From positions 15,796 through 79,795 of the forward strand of contig JAVEWG010000013.1 in the NCBI GenBank assembly GCA_034004685.1: 64,000 bases of DNA, read 5' to 3'. This stretch comes from JAEUNX01 sp034004685 (GTDB taxonomy: Bacteria > Pseudomonadota > Gammaproteobacteria > Burkholderiales > Rhodocyclaceae). The translations under genes were made by a program, and so were the position numbers. Positions 42,098 to 51,152 of the stretch are shown here, piece by piece (positions within the stretch are counted from its first letter, which is position 1; the number at the start of each line of letters is the position of its first letter). A model generated the notes under the pieces. That model made no database searches. It worked only from the letters and a program-made list of their open reading frames with translations, and was not told where the DNA came from.

Positions 42098-43068
42098 GCC
42101 GGCCGGACTACCGCCCGCCCCCCTGGCTGCCGGGCCGTCACCTCCAGACCCTGTGGCCCCTGGCCTGCGAGGGCCCGCTGCCGCCTTACCAGCGGGAACG
42201 CTGGGCCACACCGGATGGCGACTTCATCGATCTGGACTGGCTCCCCGGTCCGGTCGATGCCCCCCTGGTGGTACTGTTCCACGGCCTGGAAGGCTCCAGC
42301 CGCTCCCATTACGCCCGTGCCCTCATGACCGCCCTGCAGGGCCAGGGCTGGCGTGGCGTGGTACCCCACTTCCGGGGCTGCTCGGGAGAACCCAACCGCC
42401 AGCTACGGGCCTACCATTCCGGCGATAGCGGAGAGATCCACTGGATCCTCCAGCGCCTGCGGACTGACCTCCCCTCCGCCCAGCCCCTCTTCGCGGCGGG
42501 GGTTTCCCTAGGGGGCAATGCCCTGCTCAAGTGGCTGGGAGAACAGGGCAGCCAGGCCCAGGCCCTGGTGGGTGGCGCGGCCGCCATCTGCCCGCCCCTG
42601 GACCTCGCCCTCTCCGGCCGGGCCCTCGGCCAGGGCCTCAATCGCCTCTACACCCGCCACTTCCTGTCCACCCTCAAACCCAAGGCCCTCCTCAAGGCAG
42701 CCCGCCACCCGGGGCGCCTCGACCTGGACGCGATCCGCCGGGCCACCACCCTCCACGCCTTCGACAACGCCTACACCGCCCCGGTCCATGGTTTTCGGGA
42801 CACGGACGACTACTGGCGGCAAGCCTCCAGCCGCCCCTGGCTGGGCGCCATCCGGGTGCCGACCCTGCTGCTGTCGGCCCGCAACGACCCCTTCGTGCCC
42901 CCCGGAGCCCTGCCGGAGCCATCCGCGCTTTCCCCCCAGGTACGGTTCGAATGCCTTGCCGAGGGCGGCCACGGGGGCTTCGTTTCCGGCCCCTGGCCCG
43001 GCCACCTGGGCTGGCTGCCGGCCCGACTGCTCGCCCATTTCTCCGCGCTTGCGCCAGACGAACCGTGA
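42094..43068 (+). CDS. YheT-like alpha/beta-fold hydrolase
   Basis: A 324-residue serine hydrolase of the YheT/ABHD group. The N-terminal PPPWLPGRHLQTLWP is characteristic, then FHGLEGSS (oxyanion), the elbow GVSLGGNALLKWLGE with the nucleophile Ser, and the late NDPFVP and GGHGG carrying Asp and His. The family is thought to be esterases or lipases of unsettled substrate. The start is a TTG that overlaps the preceding stop (TTGA), which keeps the conserved N-terminus. Confidence 0.9.
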   Translation: MSRPDYRPPPWLPGRHLQTLWPLACEGPLPPYQRERWATPDGDFIDLDWLPGPVDAPLVVLFHGLEGSSRSHYARALMTALQGQGWRGVVPHFRGCSGEPNRQLRAYHSGDSGEIHWILQRLRTDLPSAQPLFAAGVSLGGNALLKWLGEQGSQAQALVGGAAAICPPLDLALSGRALGQGLNRLYTRHFLSTLKPKALLKAARHPGRLDLDAIRRATTLHAFDNAYTAPVHGFRDTDDYWRQASSRPWLGAIRVPTLLLSARNDPFVPPGALPEPSALSPQVRFECLAEGGHGGFVSGPWPGHLGWLPARLLAHFSALAPDEP

Positions 43069-43137
43069 CAATTCCGTCCCCTCGCCCATCCCGGCCTCTG
43101 CCATAATCCGGCCGATTTCCTCACCCATCGGAACGTC

Positions 43138-44535
43138 ATGAACCCAGTCTCCCACGCCGCCCCCGCCCCCGAGATCTTCAAGGCCTACGACATCCGCGGC
43201 ATCGTCCACAAAACCCTTACCGCCGCCGCCGTCCGGGCCATCGGCCACGCCCTGGGCTCGGAAGCGGTGGCCCGGGGGCAGAAGACCATCGCCGTTGGCC
43301 GGGATGGCCGCCTCTCCGGCCCCGAGCTGGCCGGCGCCCTGGCTGAAGGCATCTGTGCCGCCGGGGTGGACGTGATCAACGTGGGTTGCGTGCCCACCCC
43401 TTTGACGTACTTCGCCGCCTACCACCTGGACACCCACTCCTGCGTGTCCGTCACCGGCAGCCACAATCCGCCAGACTACAACGGCCTGAAGATGGTGTTG
43501 GGGGGCCAGACCCTCCATGGCGAAATGATCCAGGCCCTGCGCCAACGCATCGTGAACAACAATCTGGTCACCGCCGCCACCCCCGGCAGGGTCACCCAGG
43601 CCGACGTGGTGCCCGCCTACATCGAGCGCATCGTTTCCGACGTGAAGCTCGCCCGCCCCATGAAGGTGGTCATGGACTGCGGCAACGGGGTAGCCGGGGC
43701 AGTGGCGCCGGAACTCTTCCGCCGCATGGGCTGCGACCTGGTGGAACTCTTCTGCGAAGTGGATGGCAACTTCCCCAACCACCATCCCGACCCCTCCAAG
43801 CCCGAAAACCTGGAAGACGTGATTCGGGCCCTCAAGGAAACCGACGCCGAACTGGGCCTGGCCTTCGACGGGGACGGGGACCGCCTGGGGGTGGTGACCA
43901 AGGACGGGGAAATCATCTTCCCGGACCGCCAGCTCATGCTCTTCGCCGAGGACGTCCTGTCCCGGGTACCGGGCGGCGAGATCATCTATGACGTGAAGTG
44001 CACCCGCAACCTGGCGGGCTGGATCAAGGACCGGGGCGGCAAGCCCACCATGTGGAACACCGGCCACGCCCTGGTGAAGGCCAAGCTCAAGGAAACCGGC
44101 GCGCCCCTGGCCGGCGAAATGAGCGGCCACGTGTTCTTCAAGGAGCGCTGGTACGGTTTTGACGATGGCCTGTACACTGGCGCCCGCCTGCTGGAAATCG
44201 TCTCCCGCGAACCAGACGCCAACCCGGTGTTGAAGAGTCTGCCCAACGCCGTGTGCACGCCGGAACTGAACATCAAGATGCAGGAAGGCGAACCCTTCGC
44301 CCTGGTGGACAAGCTCAAGGCCCAGGCCCGGTTCGAAGGCGCCGAGAGCATCCTCACCATCGACGGGGTACGGGTGGAATACCCGGACGGCTTCGGCCTG
44401 GCCCGCCCCTCCAACACCACCCCGGTGGTGGTGCTGCGCTTCGAGGCGGATTCGGAAGCAGCCATCGCCCGCATCCAGGCCGATTTCCGCCGGGCCATCG
44501 AAGGCGTGTGGCCGGGCGTGGTGTTGCCCTACTGA
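43138..44535 (+). CDS. Phosphomannomutase/phosphoglucomutase (AlgC-like)
   Basis: A 465-residue alpha-D-phosphohexomutase. The phosphoserine loop is SVTGSHNPP with Ser108, the metal loop FDGDGDRLG, the sugar-binding loop GEMSGHVFF, and the phosphate-binding loop RPSNTTPVV near the end. Length and Ser108 match AlgC/bifunctional PMM/PGM. It interconverts mannose- or glucose-6- and 1-phosphates for nucleotide sugars and envelope polysaccharide. A strong terminator follows. Confidence 0.94.
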   Translation: MNPVSHAAPAPEIFKAYDIRGIVHKTLTAAAVRAIGHALGSEAVARGQKTIAVGRDGRLSGPELAGALAEGICAAGVDVINVGCVPTPLTYFAAYHLDTHSCVSVTGSHNPPDYNGLKMVLGGQTLHGEMIQALRQRIVNNNLVTAATPGRVTQADVVPAYIERIVSDVKLARPMKVVMDCGNGVAGAVAPELFRRMGCDLVELFCEVDGNFPNHHPDPSKPENLEDVIRALKETDAELGLAFDGDGDRLGVVTKDGEIIFPDRQLMLFAEDVLSRVPGGEIIYDVKCTRNLAGWIKDRGGKPTMWNTGHALVKAKLKETGAPLAGEMSGHVFFKERWYGFDDGLYTGARLLEIVSREPDANPVLKSLPNAVCTPELNIKMQEGEPFALVDKLKAQARFEGAESILTIDGVRVEYPDGFGLARPSNTTPVVVLRFEADSEAAIARIQADFRRAIEGVWPGVVLPY

Positions 44536-44554
44536 GGGTCGCGCCGGCTGAAGG

Positions 44555-44582
44555 AAAAAAGCGGCCCATAGGCCGCTTTTTT
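44555..44582 (+). terminator. Intrinsic terminator after phosphohexomutase gene
   Basis: A perfect 12-base stem (44555-44566 with 44571-44582) around a four-base loop, with A6 and T6 at its base. It lies 20 bases after the mutase stop and before the convergent Nudix gene ending at 44602, so it can act in both directions. Confidence 0.93.
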
Positions 44583-44601
44583 CTTGCCCCGGGCAGACGC
44601 T

Positions 44602-45099
44602 TCAGCCCCCCCGACGCCCTTTCAGCCAGTCCGCCACGGCCAGGCCGGTGCCGGCTTCCCAGGGGCGCAACGCCTCCGGCGCCACCAGGCGGTACTCGGC
44701 CAGCTCCTCGTTGAGAACGATCTCCCCGGCCGCCTCCACGTGATAGGCCAGAATCAGCTCGTTCTTGCGCTGGAAGGGGTAGGCGCCGATGAGGCTGGCG
44801 CGCCGGGCAACCAGGGCGGTCTCCTCCATCACCTCCCGGGCCACCGCCTCCTCGGGGCTTTCATCCCGCTCCAGGAAGCCGGTGATGAGTCCGAAGAAAG
44901 GGGTGGTCCACGCCCGGTTACGGGCCAGCAAGACGGCCCCATCCCGATCCATGCACTGGATCAGGGCCGCCACCACCGGCAGCGGGTTGTCCCAATGAAC
45001 CCAACCACAATCCAGATCGGGGCAGGCCTGGCGCGACCGACCGGCCAGCGGGTAGGTCTGGAGGGGGGAGCCGCACGTGGGGCAGTAACGGTAGGCCAT
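44602..45099 (-). CDS. Nudix hydrolase with N-terminal zinc ribbon (NudC-like)
   Basis: A 165-residue protein. The N-terminal zinc ribbon has CPTCGSPL and CPDLDCGW; a Nudix domain follows with FFGLITGFLERDESPEEAVAREVMEE, of which GFLERDESPEEAVAREVMEE is the Nudix box. The combination resembles the C-terminal half of NADH pyrophosphatase NudC but is shorter. The substrate is probably a nucleoside-diphosphate derivative. It follows the small secreted-protein gene by seven bases on the same strand. Confidence 0.9.
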   Translation of the reverse strand: MAYRYCPTCGSPLQTYPLAGRSRQACPDLDCGWVHWDNPLPVVAALIQCMDRDGAVLLARNRAWTTPFFGLITGFLERDESPEEAVAREVMEETALVARRASLIGAYPFQRKNELILAYHVEAAGEIVLNEELAEYRLVAPEALRPWEAGTGLAVADWLKGRRGG

Positions 45100-45106
45100 G
45101 GGTGTT

Positions 45107-45406
45107 TCAGCGGCCCTTGCCGGAGAGGGACCCCCGGTTGTAATCCGGATCCCCGGGGAAAACGTAGCGGCCGACTCCGAAGTACCCACCCTGGGCCTTG
45201 GCGGGCCGCAGGTCGTTTTCCGGGTAGCTTTCGGCAATCCTCCGGGCCTCCGCCTGACGGGCAGAATCCGTGAATTCCCAGCGCCCATTGGGCAGCAGGC
45301 GCACCGTCTCGCCACTGCTGGTGCGGGCCTCCAGCACCTGGCCTTCGCCGGCCAGGGCCAGGCCCCAGGCGGCCAGCAGCACCAGGCACCAGGCCCGCCG
45401 CCTCAC
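45107..45406 (-). CDS. Small secreted protein of unknown function
   Basis: A 99-residue protein with a likely signal peptide (WCLVLLAAWGLALAGEG, cleavage near residue 20). The mature part has a short SH3-like stretch (TSSGETVRLLPNGRWEF), seen in periplasmic proteins of betaproteobacteria, then a charged tail ending YNRGSLSGKGR. It overlaps the alaS stop by four bases, so it is translated with alaS. Function unknown. Confidence 0.8.
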   Translation of the reverse strand: MRRRAWCLVLLAAWGLALAGEGQVLEARTSSGETVRLLPNGRWEFTDSARQAEARRIAESYPENDLRPAKAQGGYFGVGRYVFPGDPDYNRGSLSGKGR

Positions 45407-48036
45407 AGCCGGCCTTCCAGCCAGGCGGCCACGGAGGCCAGGGCCGCCGGCAGGTTGTCCGGCTGGGTGCCGCCGGCCTGGGCCATGTCCGGCCGGCCAC
45501 CACCCTTGCCCCCCACCTGCTGGGCCACCATGTTCACCAGTTCGCCCGCCTTGACCCTGCCGGTGAGGTCTGCAGTGACCCCGGCGATCAGGGTGACCTT
45601 GCCATCGGCCACCGACGCCAGGACGACGGCGGCGGTCTTGAGCTTATCCCGCAGTTTGTCCATGGTCTCCCGCAGGGTGGCCACGTCGGCCCCCTCCAGG
45701 GTGGCGGCCAGGGCCTTGATGCCTTTGATCTCCACCGCCCGGGCGGCCAGATCGTCGCCCTGGCTGGCGGCCAGCTTGCTCTTCAGGCGGGCCAGCTCCT
45801 TTTCCAGGCCACGCACGTTGTCCATGATCTGGGCGACCCGGGCGGCCACTTCCTGGGGCTGGGCCTTGAGGCTGTCCGCCACCTGGTCGAGCACGGCTTG
45901 CTGGCGCTGGACCAGGGCCAGGGCGTTATCGCCGGTCACTGCCTCCACCCGCCTTACCCCGGCGGCCACCCCGGCTTCCAGGGTGATCTTGAAAAAGCCG
46001 ATATCCCCAGTGCGGCCCACATGGGTACCGCCACACAGTTCCTTGGAAGATCCAATGGTAAGGACCCGTACCTCGTCGCTATACTTTTCGCCGAAGAGCA
46101 TCATGGCACCGGATTTCTGGGCATCCTCCAGACCCATCACTTGGGCTGCGGTTTCGGCATTGGCAAGGATCTCGGCATTGACCCGGCGTTCCACCTCCCG
46201 GATCTCGGCATCGGTGAGGGGCTGGGTATGGGCGAAGTCGAAACGGGTCTTATCCGGATCCACCAGGGAGCCCTTCTGCTGCACATGCTCGCCGAGCACT
46301 TCCCGCAGGGCCTTGTGCATCAGGTGAGTGACCGAATGGTTGCGGGCGGTGCGGGCCCGGGCCAGGGTATCCACCCGGGCGGCGACCCCGTTGCCCATGC
46401 TCAGGTGGCCGGTCTTGACCACCCCGTGGTGGCCGAAGACGCTGGCCTGGATTTTCTGGGTGTCTTCCACGGCGAAGATGCCATGGCTGGAACGCAGCTC
46501 CCCCTGGTCCCCCACCTGGCCGCCGGATTCGGCATAGAAAGGCGTGTCGTCCAACACCACCACGCCCACTTCGCCCTCGCGCAATTCGTTGACCGGCACC
46601 CCGTCCTTATATAGGGCCAGAACATTGCCCCTGGCTTCCAGGGATTCATAACCATGGAAGGTGGTCGCCGGGCCCGCGTATTCCAGGTTGGCCGCCATCC
46701 TGAACTTGCCGGCGGCCCGGGCCTGTTCCTTCTGCCGCGCCATGGCAGCATCGAAGGCTGCGCCATCCACCGTCACCCCCCGCTCCCGGCAGATGTCGGC
46801 GGTGAGGTCCAGGGGGAAGCCATAGGTGTCGTGAAGCTTGAAGGCGGTCTCCCCATTGAAGACGGTCACCTCGGCGCTGGCCATGGCCGCCAGCTCGGTT
46901 TCCAGAATCGCCATGCCATGTTCGATGGTGGCAAAGAACCGATCCTCTTCCTGCTTCAGCACCTCCATGATGCGCTGCTGGCCGGTCTTGATTTCAGGAT
47001 AGGCCTCGCCCATCTCGGCCACCAGATCCGGCACCAGTTTATAAAAGAAGGCGGCGCGGGCGCCGAGCTTGTAACCGTGACGGATGGCGCGGCGGATGAT
47101 CCGGCGCAGCACGTAGCCGCGGCCTTCGTTGCCGGGGATCACGCCGTCGGCAATGAGGAAGGAACAGGCGCGGATGTGGTCTGCCAGCACCTTCAGCGAG
47201 GGGCTGTTTTCATCCGCAGCGCCAGTCTTGGCGATGGTCTCGCGGGCGGCGGCTTTCAGCAGCACCTGGAACAGATCGATCTCGTAGTTGGCATGCACGC
47301 CCTGCAGCACGGCGGAGATGCGCTCCAGGCCCATGCCGGTATCGACGCTGGGCTTGGGCAACGGATGCATCACGCCGGCCTCGTCGCGATTGAACTGCAT
47401 GAAGACGTTGTTCCAGATTTCGATGAAACGGTCGCCGTCTTCCTCGGCCGAGCCCGGCGGACCGCCCCAGATGTGTTCGCCGTGGTCGTAGAAGATCTCG
47501 GTACACGGGCCGCAGGGGCCGGTGTCCCCCATCATCCAGAAGTTGTCGCTGGCATAGCGGGCGCCCTTGTTGTCGCCGATGCGGATCACCTTTTCTGCCG
47601 GTATGCCGATCTCTTTAGTCCAGATGTCGTAGGCCTCGTCATCCTCCGCATAGACGGTGACGATGAGCTTTTCCTTGGGAATCTTGAAGACGACGGTGAG
47701 CAGCTCCCAAGCGTAGGCAATGGCATCGCGCTTGAAGTAGTCGCCGAAGCTGAAGTTGCCCAGCATCTCGAAAAAGGTGTGGTGACGAGCGGTGTAGCCC
47801 ACGTTCTCCAGATCGTTGTGCTTGCCGCCAGCCCGCACGCACTTCTGCGAAGTGGTGGCGCGGGTGTAGGGGCGCTTGTCGAAACCGAGAAAGACGTCCT
47901 TGAACTGGTTCATCCCCGCGTTGGTGAACAGCAGGGTCGGGTCGTCGTGGGGCACCAGGGAACTGGAGGCCACGATCTGATGGCCCTTGGACTGAAAGAA
48001 TTCGAGAAACTGTTTGCGGATTTCAGCGCTTTTCAT
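45403..48036 (-). CDS. alaS: Alanyl-tRNA synthetase
   Basis: An 877-residue class II synthetase of standard length. Catalytic-core segments are near the N-terminus (SSLVPHDDPTLLFTNAGMNQ), an editing domain in the middle includes HSVTHLMHKAL and CGGTHVGRTGDIG (zinc-type Cys/His sites), and the C-terminal C-Ala domain ends with the glycine-rich GGKGGGRPDMAQAGG. It charges tRNA-Ala and removes mischarged Ser or Gly. The ATG at 48036 has AGGAG upstream and begins MKSAEIRKQFLEFF, the family's usual start. Confidence 0.97.
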   Translation of the reverse strand: MKSAEIRKQFLEFFQSKGHQIVASSSLVPHDDPTLLFTNAGMNQFKDVFLGFDKRPYTRATTSQKCVRAGGKHNDLENVGYTARHHTFFEMLGNFSFGDYFKRDAIAYAWELLTVVFKIPKEKLIVTVYAEDDEAYDIWTKEIGIPAEKVIRIGDNKGARYASDNFWMMGDTGPCGPCTEIFYDHGEHIWGGPPGSAEEDGDRFIEIWNNVFMQFNRDEAGVMHPLPKPSVDTGMGLERISAVLQGVHANYEIDLFQVLLKAAARETIAKTGAADENSPSLKVLADHIRACSFLIADGVIPGNEGRGYVLRRIIRRAIRHGYKLGARAAFFYKLVPDLVAEMGEAYPEIKTGQQRIMEVLKQEEDRFFATIEHGMAILETELAAMASAEVTVFNGETAFKLHDTYGFPLDLTADICRERGVTVDGAAFDAAMARQKEQARAAGKFRMAANLEYAGPATTFHGYESLEARGNVLALYKDGVPVNELREGEVGVVVLDDTPFYAESGGQVGDQGELRSSHGIFAVEDTQKIQASVFGHHGVVKTGHLSMGNGVAARVDTLARARTARNHSVTHLMHKALREVLGEHVQQKGSLVDPDKTRFDFAHTQPLTDAEIREVERRVNAEILANAETAAQVMGLEDAQKSGAMMLFGEKYSDEVRVLTIGSSKELCGGTHVGRTGDIGFFKITLEAGVAAGVRRVEAVTGDNALALVQRQQAVLDQVADSLKAQPQEVAARVAQIMDNVRGLEKELARLKSKLAASQGDDLAARAVEIKGIKALAATLEGADVATLRETMDKLRDKLKTAAVVLASVADGKVTLIAGVTADLTGRVKAGELVNMVAQQVGGKGGGRPDMAQAGGTQPDNLPAALASVAAWLEGRL

Positions 48037-48207
48037 GGGAATGCCAGGCTCCTGCCCGGGCGGGGAACACCCCCCGGCTCGGGTCGATGGTTCAATACGC
48101 GATATGGCGCGGATTGTATCACCGGCCTCCCGGGCCCTCCGCCCGGCGGGCCCCTGGAGGCCGCCGCCACCTATAATCGCTGCCATTACCCACCACGAGC
48201 GAACACC

Positions 48208-48759
48208 ATGGGACACCGTCTTTCCAAGATCTACACCCGCACCGGCGATGCCGGCACCACCGGCCTGGGCAATGGCAACCGGGTTTCCAAAAACAGCCTG
48301 CGCATCCATGCCCTGGGGGAAGTGGATGAACTCAATGCCCAGGTCGGCCAGCTCCTCACCGAAGCGCTGCCGGAGGATATTCAAGCCCTGCTCACCGGGG
48401 TCCAGCACGATCTCTTTGATCTGGGCGGCGAGATCTGCATTCCGGGCATGGCGCTCATCACTCCCCGCCAAGTGGATCACCTGGAACGGGAGCTGGACCG
48501 CCTCAACGATCCCCTGCCACCCCTCAAGGACTTCATCCTGCCCGGCGGCAGCCGTCCCGCCGCCCTGGCCCATCTGGCCCGCACCGTGTGCCGTCGCGCC
48601 GAGCGAAGCCTGGTGGCCCTGGCTCAGGAAGAAGCGATCAATGACGCGCCCCGTCAGTATCTCAACCGCCTATCCGATCTGCTGTTCGTGCTGGGTCGGG
48701 TCCTCAACCGGGTCGCAGGCCGGGACGACGTGCTGTGGCAGAAGGGCAAGAACGCCTGA
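48208..48759 (+). CDS. PduO-type cob(I)alamin adenosyltransferase
   Basis: A 183-residue ATP:cob(I)alamin adenosyltransferase of the PduO type. The N-terminal YTRTGDAGTTGLGNGNRVSK is the ATP-binding motif, and LPGGSRPAALAHLARTVCRRAER holds the Arg residues of the active site (LARTVCRRAER). It makes adenosylcobalamin from reduced cobalamin. It is divergent from alaS. The ATG at 48208 follows a region rich in A and C without a strong ribosome site. Confidence 0.94.
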   Translation: MGHRLSKIYTRTGDAGTTGLGNGNRVSKNSLRIHALGEVDELNAQVGQLLTEALPEDIQALLTGVQHDLFDLGGEICIPGMALITPRQVDHLERELDRLNDPLPPLKDFILPGGSRPAALAHLARTVCRRAERSLVALAQEEAINDAPRQYLNRLSDLLFVLGRVLNRVAGRDDVLWQKGKNA

Positions 48760-48852
48760 AACTGGGGCCGGGCGCGACCATCCGCCGCACCCGCTTCACC
48801 CGTCACAGCGCTACGCTAGCCTGGATTCGAACCCTGCAGGAGACCTGCCATC

Positions 48853-49329
48853 ATGATCCGCCCCAGCCTCGTCGCCCTCGCCCTAGCCGTTGCCACCTGC
48901 GCCTTTGGCGCCGACCTGGAGATCAAGGACCCCTGGGTGCGGGGCACCGTGCCCGCCCAGAAGGCCACCGGCGCCTTCATGCAGCTCAGCAGCAAGGGGG
49001 GCGTGCGCCTCACCGGCGCCAGCTCGCCTGTCGCCGGAGTAGTGGAGATCCACGAAATGGCCATGGAAGGCACCACCATGCGCATGCGCCCGGTGGCGGG
49101 CCTGGACGTCCCCGCCGGCGCTCCGGTGGAGCTCAAGCCGGGAAGCTACCACATCATGCTGATGGATCTCCGGCAACCCCTCCGCGCCGGCGACCAGGTC
49201 CCCCTCACCCTGCGGGTGGAGACGGGCGGCAAGACCGAAAGCGTGGAGCTGAAGGCGGAGGTCCGCGCCCTCACCGCCGCCAACCCGGCGATGCAGAGCC
49301 ATACACCGATGCATGGCCCGGACCACTGA
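48853..49329 (+). CDS. Periplasmic PCu(A)C copper chaperone
   Basis: A 158-residue protein with signal peptide (LVALALAVATCAFGADL, cleavage after Ala about residue 19) and a PCu(A)C domain. The copper-site pattern H-M-x10-M-x21-H-x-M is visible as EIHEMAME, then MRMRPV and YHIMLMDL. Such proteins deliver Cu(I) in the periplasm, often for cytochrome oxidase assembly. CAGGAG precedes the ATG at 48853. The tail HTPMHGPDH adds possible extra copper ligands. It is followed by tal. Confidence 0.92.
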   Translation: MIRPSLVALALAVATCAFGADLEIKDPWVRGTVPAQKATGAFMQLSSKGGVRLTGASSPVAGVVEIHEMAMEGTTMRMRPVAGLDVPAGAPVELKPGSYHIMLMDLRQPLRAGDQVPLTLRVETGGKTESVELKAEVRALTAANPAMQSHTPMHGPDH

Positions 49330-49373
49330 AATCGTGGCCCCAGGCCGGGGCGGGTTTCGGCCGTCATGAATTT

Positions 49374-49400
49374 GGGTGAGAATCGGGATTCTTCTCACCC
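49374..49400. repeat. 9-bp inverted repeat upstream of transaldolase gene
   Basis: GGGTGAGAA at 49374-49382 is exactly complemented by TTCTCACCC at 49392-49400, with a nine-base loop, ending 15 bases before the transaldolase ATG. It could fold in the mRNA near the ribosome site, or be the terminator hairpin of the copper-chaperone gene. There is no T run after it. Confidence 0.5.
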
Positions 49401-49415
49401 GTTGCAAGCAAGTTC

Positions 49416-50495
49416 ATGAACCCCCTCGTGCAAGTCCGCCAGTTGGGCCAACAGATCTGGCTCGACAACCTTTCCCGTACCCTGCTCAACGAAGGGCATC
49501 TGGCCCGTATGATCCAGGAAGACCAGGTGGCCGGGGTCACCACCAACCCCGCCATCTTCCACAAGGCCATCGCCGGCGGGCGCTACTACGAAGAAGATCT
49601 GGCCATCCTGCGCCGCCAGCCCCTGGCGCCGGAAGCCCGCTATGAAGCCTTGGTCATCCCCGACGTGCAGCGGGCCTGCGACCTGCTGCGGCCCACCTGG
49701 CTGACCAGCCAGGGCGATGCGGGCTACGTCAGCCTGGAGGTTTCGCCGGCCCTGGCCCACGACGCAGCCGGCACCGTGGCGGCGGGCCGCCGGCTGGCCG
49801 CCACGGTGGGGCGGGACAACCTGCTGATCAAGGTCCCCGCCACCATGGCCGGTCTTGCCGCCATCGAAGCGCTCATCGCCGGGGGAATCAGCGTCAACGT
49901 GACCCTCATGTTCTCCCTCGCCCACGTGGACAGGGTGGCCGCCGCTTATCAGCGGGGGCTGGAGCGTCTGGTCTCGGCTGGCGGAGATCCACGCCGGGTG
50001 ATGTCGGTGGCAAGCCTGTTCCTGAGCCGGGTAGACACCCTGGTGGATACGCGCCTGGCGACCTTGGACAACACCTCCGCCCAGGGCCTCCAGGGCCAGG
50101 CCGCGGTGGCCATGGCCAAGCTGGCCTACCGCCGCTACCTCGACCGCTTCCACGGTCCGGCCTTCGCCGCCCTCAAGTCCCAGGGTGCCCGCCCCCAGTT
50201 CATGCTGTGGGCCAGCACCGGCACCAAGAATCCCGCTTACAGCGACCTGCTCTACGTGGAGCCCCTGATCGGGCCGGAGACCATCAACACCCTGCCGGAC
50301 GCCACCCTGGCGGCCTTGCGGGACCACGGCCAGGCGGCCAACCGCCTGGCCCAGGATTGGGATCTGGCGGAAACCTGCTTCGCACGCCTGGCGAGCCAGG
50401 GTATCGACATGAATCAGGTGGGGGAGCAACTGCAAGGGGAAGGCCTCGCCCAGTTCGAAACCGCCTTTGCCCAGATGCTTGCCCTGGTGGCCTGA
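49416..50495 (+). CDS. tal: Transaldolase
   Basis: A 359-residue transaldolase of the longer TalA/T type. The Schiff-base lysine is Lys139 in LIKVPAT; the opening VRQLGQQIWLDNLSRTLL and VAGVTTNPAIFHKAI are typical. It moves a dihydroxyacetone unit between sugar phosphates in the pentose phosphate pathway. The domain order and length match family members from betaproteobacteria. Confidence 0.96.
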   Translation: MNPLVQVRQLGQQIWLDNLSRTLLNEGHLARMIQEDQVAGVTTNPAIFHKAIAGGRYYEEDLAILRRQPLAPEARYEALVIPDVQRACDLLRPTWLTSQGDAGYVSLEVSPALAHDAAGTVAAGRRLAATVGRDNLLIKVPATMAGLAAIEALIAGGISVNVTLMFSLAHVDRVAAAYQRGLERLVSAGGDPRRVMSVASLFLSRVDTLVDTRLATLDNTSAQGLQGQAAVAMAKLAYRRYLDRFHGPAFAALKSQGARPQFMLWASTGTKNPAYSDLLYVEPLIGPETINTLPDATLAALRDHGQAANRLAQDWDLAETCFARLASQGIDMNQVGEQLQGEGLAQFETAFAQMLALVA

Positions 50496-50719
50496 CCCGT
50501 GCCTTACCGGGCGGGGCACCCCTCTAGGTAGCCCCCGGATCGCCCCGTTTCGCGTTGCTCGGCTTACCAGGACACCCGGGCATTGGCTGTTCCCCACGCC
50601 GTGAACGGAACGATGCGGGAGGCAGCGGACCCCATGCAAAGAACGTAGACAGGCTCTTGAGGAAACACCAAGCCACTCCAAGTTTCCTCATGGGCAGTTG
50701 AAATTGGATTCGGGGGCGC
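50496..50719. other. Intergenic region with inverted repeat
   Basis: This 224-base gap lies between tal (plus) and the DUF3135 gene (minus, ends 50720). It holds a perfect nine-base inverted repeat, TGAGGAAAC at 50658-50666 and GTTTCCTCA at 50682-50690, with a 15-base loop. An open frame on the minus strand across 50524-50781 has no family likeness. Apart from the hairpin I see no recognisable feature. Confidence 0.5.
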
Positions 50720-51028
50720 TCAGTGGCGCCGGTCCCCTGCGCCCCGGGCCAGGAGCGGACTGGTTGCCGCATCCAGTTCATCCACCACCAGGCGCAGGGC
50801 CTCCAGGTGGCTTTCCACCATGGCCATCAACTGGCGGGTCGCTAACAGGGGCGTGCCCGCCAGGCTGCGAGCGCAATCGATCTCGGCCTGGAAAACCCTC
50901 AAGCGCGCAGCCTGGGCGGGGGGATGGGCATCGATGAAGCCTTGTAGATAGCGATCCCGGGCATGGAAGAAGGCAACAGGATCGCGCCGGGCAAGGCTGG
51001 CCCAGTCATCAAAACTAAAGTCCGACAT
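50720..51028 (-). CDS. DUF3135 family protein
   Basis: A 102-residue, mostly helical protein (DFDDWASLARRDPVAFFHAR near the start, here recognised from FDDWASLARRDP and QAEIDCARSL). These features match DUF3135, a small family of unknown function in proteobacteria. GGAGAAGG lies before the ATG at 51028. It is downstream of cheA on the same strand, 124 bases away, and may be part of the same transcript. Confidence 0.85.
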   Translation of the reverse strand: MSDFSFDDWASLARRDPVAFFHARDRYLQGFIDAHPPAQAARLRVFQAEIDCARSLAGTPLLATRQLMAMVESHLEALRLVVDELDAATSPLLARGAGDRRH

Positions 51029-51097
51029 GCCTTCTCCCTTTCCGGAGACGGACACTTGCTCCGAAACTCAATGCTACGGGAGCCGGTGAACGGCCAC

Positions 51098-51127
51098 AAG
51101 CCGACTCCGTCACGGACGGGTCGGCTT
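51098..51127. repeat. Imperfect inverted repeat after cheA
   Basis: AAGCCGAC at 51098 pairs with GTCGGCTT ending at 51127, with further partial pairing inside (TCCGT...ACGGA). It lies between cheA and the DUF3135 gene and resembles a terminator stem without a T run. It may reduce read-through from the chemotaxis block. Confidence 0.5.
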
Positions 51128-51152
51128 GCGGCGCTTCGGGGAGGGCTGGCGT

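Noticed and set aside
45098..46327. Open frame on the plus strand opposite alaS
   Set aside because: Ser/Arg/Ala-rich shadow of a highly conserved gene.
50524..50781. 85-residue open frame on the minus strand in the gap after tal
   Set aside because: No family likeness, no ribosome site, and it overlaps the end of the DUF3135 gene in another frame.
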